11,346 nucleotides of DNA from an uncultured Rhodospirillales bacterium (lineage in GTDB: Bacteria; Pseudomonadota; Alphaproteobacteria; Rhodospirillales; 2-02-FULL-58-16). The notes beneath the pieces were generated by a model. That model was not told the origin of the DNA and searched no databases. It worked only from the letters and a program-made list of their open reading frames with translations. A program made the translations under genes and the position numbers. The DNA is taken from NCBI GenBank assembly GCA_913053795.1, contig CAJXGZ010000045.1, positions 1 to 11,346 on the forward strand, in the 5' to 3' direction. Every line of letters begins with the position of its first letter. The stretch's first letter is position 1. Positions 6,532 through 11,346 of the stretch are shown one piece after another.

Positions 6532-7062
6532 TTACTCAAGGTCGCGGGTGCTGTCGGTGCGCAGGATTTCGTCGACGATCTCCGGGTAGCGCTCAATGAT
6601 GGCGAGATAGGTCAGGGTCATGGGGTCCAAGGGCTTGCGGTTGCGGCCCTGCTCCCAGTTTTCGAGGGTTCTGGGGTTCAGGCAGAATCTAGAGGCGAAC
6701 GCGTCCTGGGAAAGGGCCAGTTTTTCACGGATTTTTTCGATCATGAGCGACTCGGGCGCCTCGTGGATTTCCGCAAACACCCCCAAGCCCTTGCAGTCCT
6801 TCAACAGGCCCTTGCGGTCGGCCACCGAGGGAAGCCGCATGGAAACTTCTTCGCCCGCCACAAGCCGATTCAGCAAGCGGTGCGCCCGCCTGAGGGTTAG
6901 CCCTTGGCGCGCCAGCAGTTTGGCCACCTGAACCGGTTGCTGGAATCCAGCTTCCCCCATGCGGAGGACCACATTAACGGCGGAACCTTTTGGGCCTTTG
7001 CCGCCGGCCCTTGAGGGGGCCTGTTGACCTAACAGCTCCGTAAACGATGAGGTTCTGGACAT
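6532..7062 (-). CDS. XRE-type helix-turn-helix regulator, antitoxin-like (HigA/YiaG-like C-terminus)
   Basis: The 176-residue product has a typical XRE helix-turn-helix at about 109-165: IREKLALSQDAFASRF, then LNPRTLENWEQGR, the form seen in YiaG/HigA-like regulators and type II antitoxins. The first 100 residues are an extra domain that I do not recognise. It has a basic start (GGKGPKG), a helical segment VQVAKLLARQGLTLRRAHRLLNRLVAGEEV at about 45-74, and then LLKDCKGLGVFAEI. The start at 7062 has GGAG 7 bases upstream and overlaps the preceding gene by 89 bases. In-frame GTG at 6972 and ATG at 6960, just beyond the end of that gene, are alternatives with weaker or no ribosome binding sites. 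It probably represses the promoter at 7281-7310 through the palindromes there, alone or with the 97-residue partner. The overlap and order (small partner first, HTH protein second) resemble higBA-type modules. Confidence 0.85.
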   Translation of the reverse strand: MSRTSSFTELLGQQAPSRAGGKGPKGSAVNVVLRMGEAGFQQPVQVAKLLARQGLTLRRAHRLLNRLVAGEEVSMRLPSVADRKGLLKDCKGLGVFAEIHEAPESLMIEKIREKLALSQDAFASRFCLNPRTLENWEQGRNRKPLDPMTLTYLAIIERYPEIVDEILRTDSTRDLE

Positions 7063-7267
7063 TCGCCAACTCCATTAACTCACGAGCGACGGCGTTCAAG
7101 CCCGCCCTGTTCAAGGCGCCGGGCCGCAAGCCGTCACAATGAAATTCCCGAAGCGTCAACGTCGAGCCCCGCACTTCATAATTGGTGATGATCTCAAGAA
7201 CGCCTTGATCAAGAACCACCTGAAAATGAACCACCGGCCTATCCTGCTCGACGACCACGAACTTCAT
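6974..7267 (-). CDS. Small 97-residue protein of unknown function, partner of the XRE gene
   Basis: I do not recognise a named family. The product appears to be an alpha/beta protein: alternating strands (MKFVVVEQ, VVHFQVVL, VLEIITNYEV, STLTLREFHCDGL) to about residue 45, a helix at about 52-68 (NRAGLNAVARELMELA), a strand (NLIVYGAV) and a very basic tail (KGRRQRPKRFRR). The codon pattern and compact predicted structure support a real gene. Its last 89 bases overlap the XRE gene in another frame. The ATG at 7267 follows a strong-looking promoter so closely that the leader would be only several bases; GGGGG at 7275-7279 may act as ribosome binding site or lie at the 5' end of the transcript. 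By position it could be the toxin-like half of a two-gene module, but no catalytic motif is visible and the role is open. Confidence 0.7.
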   Translation of the reverse strand: MKFVVVEQDRPVVHFQVVLDQGVLEIITNYEVRGSTLTLREFHCDGLRPGALNRAGLNAVARELMELANVQNLIVYGAVRSTGPLKGRRQRPKRFRR

Positions 7268-7280
7268 GGAACGCCCCCAT

Positions 7281-7310
7281 AATATATACGCAAGTTGCGT
7301 ATATGGTCAA
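7281..7310 (-). promoter_or_regulatory. Promoter of the 97-aa/XRE gene pair
   Basis: On the minus strand TTGACC (7310-7305) matches the -35 consensus at five of six bases, and TATATT (7286-7281) matches the -10 at five of six, with an 18-base spacer. The ATG of the 97-residue gene lies 13 bases after the -10, which implies a nearly leaderless transcript. The perfect palindrome 7284-7304 fills the spacer and runs into the -10, a classic arrangement for steric repression. Confidence 0.65.
7284..7304. promoter_or_regulatory. Perfect 21-bp palindromic operator
   Basis: The arms ATATACGCAA (7284-7293) and TTGCGTATAT (7295-7304) are exact inverted repeats around a single central G at 7294. Two half-sites about one helical turn apart inside a promoter fit a dimeric helix-turn-helix repressor, most simply the XRE protein encoded in the operon it controls. 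The site is seen directly; the identity of its binder is inferred. Confidence 0.7.
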
Positions 7311-7316
7311 GCAATT

Positions 7317-7335
7317 TGTACGTTAATTGCGTATA
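7317..7335. promoter_or_regulatory. Second, imperfect copy of the operator
   Basis: The right half TTGCGTATA (7327-7335) is identical to the right half of the perfect palindrome. The left half TGTACGTTA pairs with it at six of nine positions around a central base at 7326. The centres of the two sites are 32 bp apart, about three helical turns, so both would face the same side of DNA and allow cooperative binding. It lies just upstream of the -35 element and about 20 bases past the stop of the HEPN-type gene. Confidence 0.55.
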
Positions 7336-7356
7336 GGTTTGTAATGGCCCAAAATT

Positions 7357-8295
7357 TTAGGAAGGTGATGAGATTAGCCTTTTCTCCGTAGCTTGGAGAA
7401 GACGTTCAATTAGGAGACCAGCGATGCGTTGAGTTTGGCTGGCAATATCAGGAAGTTTATCACGGTTTTCTATTTTACTTTTGTGAGCTATTTTCCCCCG
7501 AAATTTTGAAAGTTTATCGAATAATTCGATTTCGTCTGGAAGGTGCTTTTCAACAAGGTTTTTCACCGCTTTAGTTATAGAAATTATTTTGCCAGTTTTT
7601 ATGGAATTCATGACACTTTCCTTGTCGCTTTTCAAAGCATCTTCGTTCTTTACAAACTTAATCGCATTTTCAATCAATTTCATTTTACCTGCCGGGCACT
7701 CTGGTCTCTCGGACATTTGCTCAATCGCGGCAAAGGCCATAATGAACTTGGCTGTAGGAGATTTTTCCATGCAACATGCGCAATAAAGGTCAATCGCAGT
7801 TCTTAATGATTCATTGATTTTGCAATTTTCATCAAAGCTTGATGCCAACAATTCAAAGAATTCTGTTGAATCTCTTCGCACAATTCCTGTCATTTCCGAG
7901 ACACTGAATACCGATTGAGACTCACTTGGATAAACCATCAGCCCATGAACACATTCGCGTTGAATTAAGCCCGTTTTATCAATTACGGCTTTCTTCACAG
8001 CCGCGCTAGTTTTAAGCGTAGACTTGTCTCTCCCCACATTAAGGCCAAATTGCGCCCGTGCCGAGGCGGCTAATAGAGCGTTCCTAATGCGATTTCCAAA
8101 TTCAGCGGAATCGTCTTCTGAATTGAAATCAGTAGCTATGAGGAAAAAATCTTCTGCTTCATTTATGGCGCCGCCTCTAGTCGCTTGAAGGGCAACTGAT
8201 CTTCCGCCGATCTTCAGTTTAATTTTCTCATTATCGCTGACAATCATTGAACTCGTTTTGAAACGAAACCGCATTGTCCACATATCTGATCTCAT
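7357..8295 (-). CDS. AT-rich gene for a protein with a HEPN-like Rx4H motif
   Basis: The 312-residue product resembles bacterial proteins with an Apea-like HEPN domain at the C-terminus. A helical stretch LRTAIDLYCACC...FIMAFAAIEQMSE (about 164-196) is followed near the end by LFDKLSKFRGKIAHKS, in which Arg266 and His271 form the Rx4H motif of HEPN ribonucleases, and by a long terminal helix. The N-terminal part (FFLIATDFNSEDDSAEFGNRIRNALLAASARAQFGLNVG) has the look of the N-terminal region of such proteins. HEPN proteins often act as RNA-cutting toxins or defence effectors; that role is inferred here. I chose ATG 8295 because GAGGA lies about 9 bases upstream. An in-frame GTG at 8316 would give 319 residues but has no ribosome binding site. 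Sampled stretches are only about 32-38% G+C against about 65-70% in neighbours, a strong sign of recent acquisition. No minimal nucleotidyltransferase partner is nearby. Confidence 0.75.
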   Translation of the reverse strand: MRSDMWTMRFRFKTSSMIVSDNEKIKLKIGGRSVALQATRGGAINEAEDFFLIATDFNSEDDSAEFGNRIRNALLAASARAQFGLNVGRDKSTLKTSAAVKKAVIDKTGLIQRECVHGLMVYPSESQSVFSVSEMTGIVRRDSTEFFELLASSFDENCKINESLRTAIDLYCACCMEKSPTAKFIMAFAAIEQMSERPECPAGKMKLIENAIKFVKNEDALKSDKESVMNSIKTGKIISITKAVKNLVEKHLPDEIELFDKLSKFRGKIAHKSKIENRDKLPDIASQTQRIAGLLIERLLQATEKRLISSPS

Positions 8296-8453
8296 CGTTG
8301 AAAATCCTCGTTTCACCGGAGTTTTGGAGAGCTATTAAGTGCAAGGTGTTTCGAGGTGAAATGGAGTTAATGTCCAGCAGAAGTAGGGGTATCTTGAGCT
8401 AATCCTGGTATGTCAGAGAAAGAAATCGCTTGATCGTTAATACAGTCGCTGAC

Positions 8454-8492
8454 CCCCGGCCCTTTGCTATGCCGAGGCGACGGGGGCCGGGG
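8454..8492. repeat. G+C-rich inverted repeat upstream of nifJ
   Basis: CCCCGGCCC (8454-8462) and GGGCCGGGG (8484-8492) are exact 9-base inverted repeats with a 21-base loop. The stem would be very stable in RNA of either strand. No run of T follows on either side, so it is not a standard rho-independent terminator. It could be a REP-like dispersed repeat or a leader structure of a long nifJ transcript. Confidence 0.5.
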
Positions 8493-8586
8493 TGGAAATT
8501 AAGCTGGTTCACCCTTAAGAGTCTCCCCTCGGCGCCGTTGGCTTTTCCCCCTCGATTCCCCATTAGACCTTTCAAAAACGTTGATG

Positions 8587-8605
8587 TATATTGCGCTGCA
8601 ACATA
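8587..8605. promoter_or_regulatory. 19-bp near-palindrome upstream of nifJ, candidate operator
   Basis: The sequence reads TATATTGC, then GCT, then GCAACATA: seven of eight arm positions pair around a central GCT, with a perfect TTGC-N3-GCAA core. It is centred about 88 bases before the nifJ start, a normal place for a regulator site. TGC/GCA palindromes are the type bound by PhaR-like regulators that respond to polyhydroxyalkanoate and acetyl-CoA flow in alphaproteobacteria, but that link is only a suggestion. An FNR box was looked for and not found nearby. Confidence 0.4.
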
Positions 8606-8683
8606 AATGGGAGGTCCCGGGAAAGCGTCGTACAAAGAGCCGCCCTGGGCTTAAAAAAGATTTAAAAACAAGAGGATGTCCGC

Positions 8684-11346
<2,663 letters not shown>

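Larger units (their letters stand above)
8296..8683. other. Divergent intergenic region between the HEPN-type gene and nifJ
   Basis: This 388-base region separates two genes read in opposite directions. It holds a G+C-rich inverted repeat at 8454-8492, a near-perfect 19-bp palindrome at 8587-8605, and the nifJ ribosome binding site AGAGGA at 8671-8676. Minus-strand open frames at 8399-8635 and 8499-8693 exist, but they lack family resemblance and I do not call them. No tRNA, CRISPR array or complete insertion sequence is visible. I could not place confident -10/-35 elements for either gene. Confidence 0.6.

Noticed and set aside
7261..7340. CRISPR-like repeats because of two similar TTGCGTATA units
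   Set aside because: There are only two units, they are inverted-repeat operators placed on a promoter, and no spacer series or cas gene is present.
8427..8445. FNR-type site around TTGATCGTTAATAC
   Set aside because: Only the left half matches TTGAT; the right half does not match ATCAA and the distance to nifJ is large.

Overview
The window is about 60-65% G+C outside one island. Its genes point to a Gram-negative proteobacterium, probably an alphaproteobacterium of the Rhodospirillales type. That placement is inferred from protein style (a PrtD/HlyD-type type I secretion pair, a single-chain NifJ-type pyruvate:ferredoxin oxidoreductase, the QueE variant) and could not be tested by a search.

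Layout. (1) 63-3058, minus strand: a two-gene type I secretion operon, ABC transporter then HlyD-type adaptor, sharing an ATGA stop/start overlap. (2) 3059-3482: a 424-base gap holding the operon leader and, at 3264-3371 on the minus strand, a frame that reads like the C-terminal secretion signal of a lost type I cargo protein. (3) 3483-6225: a queuosine cluster. queC-queE-queD run leftward as a tightly coupled operon and queG runs rightward from a divergent start only 33 bases away. Together they encode CPH4 synthase, CDG synthase, preQ0 synthase and the last step of queuosine formation, epoxyqueuosine reductase. (4) 6222-8295, minus strand: an accessory islet with an orphan VapB-type antitoxin, an overlapping pair (a 97-aa protein of unknown function plus an XRE-type regulator) and an AT-rich gene for a protein with a HEPN-like Rx4H motif. 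The 97-aa/XRE pair is preceded by a perfect 21-bp palindrome lying inside its own promoter, with a second imperfect copy 32 bp away. (5) 8296-8683: a divergent intergenic region with a G+C-rich inverted repeat and a near-perfect 19-bp palindrome. (6) 8684 to the window end, plus strand: the first 887 codons of nifJ.

The core genes (queuosine, nifJ) look ordinary and intact. The part most worth attention is the 6.2-8.3 kb islet. It combines an antitoxin without a visible toxin, a self-regulated two-gene unit organised like a toxin-antitoxin module but with no recognised toxin family, and a HEPN candidate of much lower G+C than its surroundings. None of these functions is proven by sequence alone.
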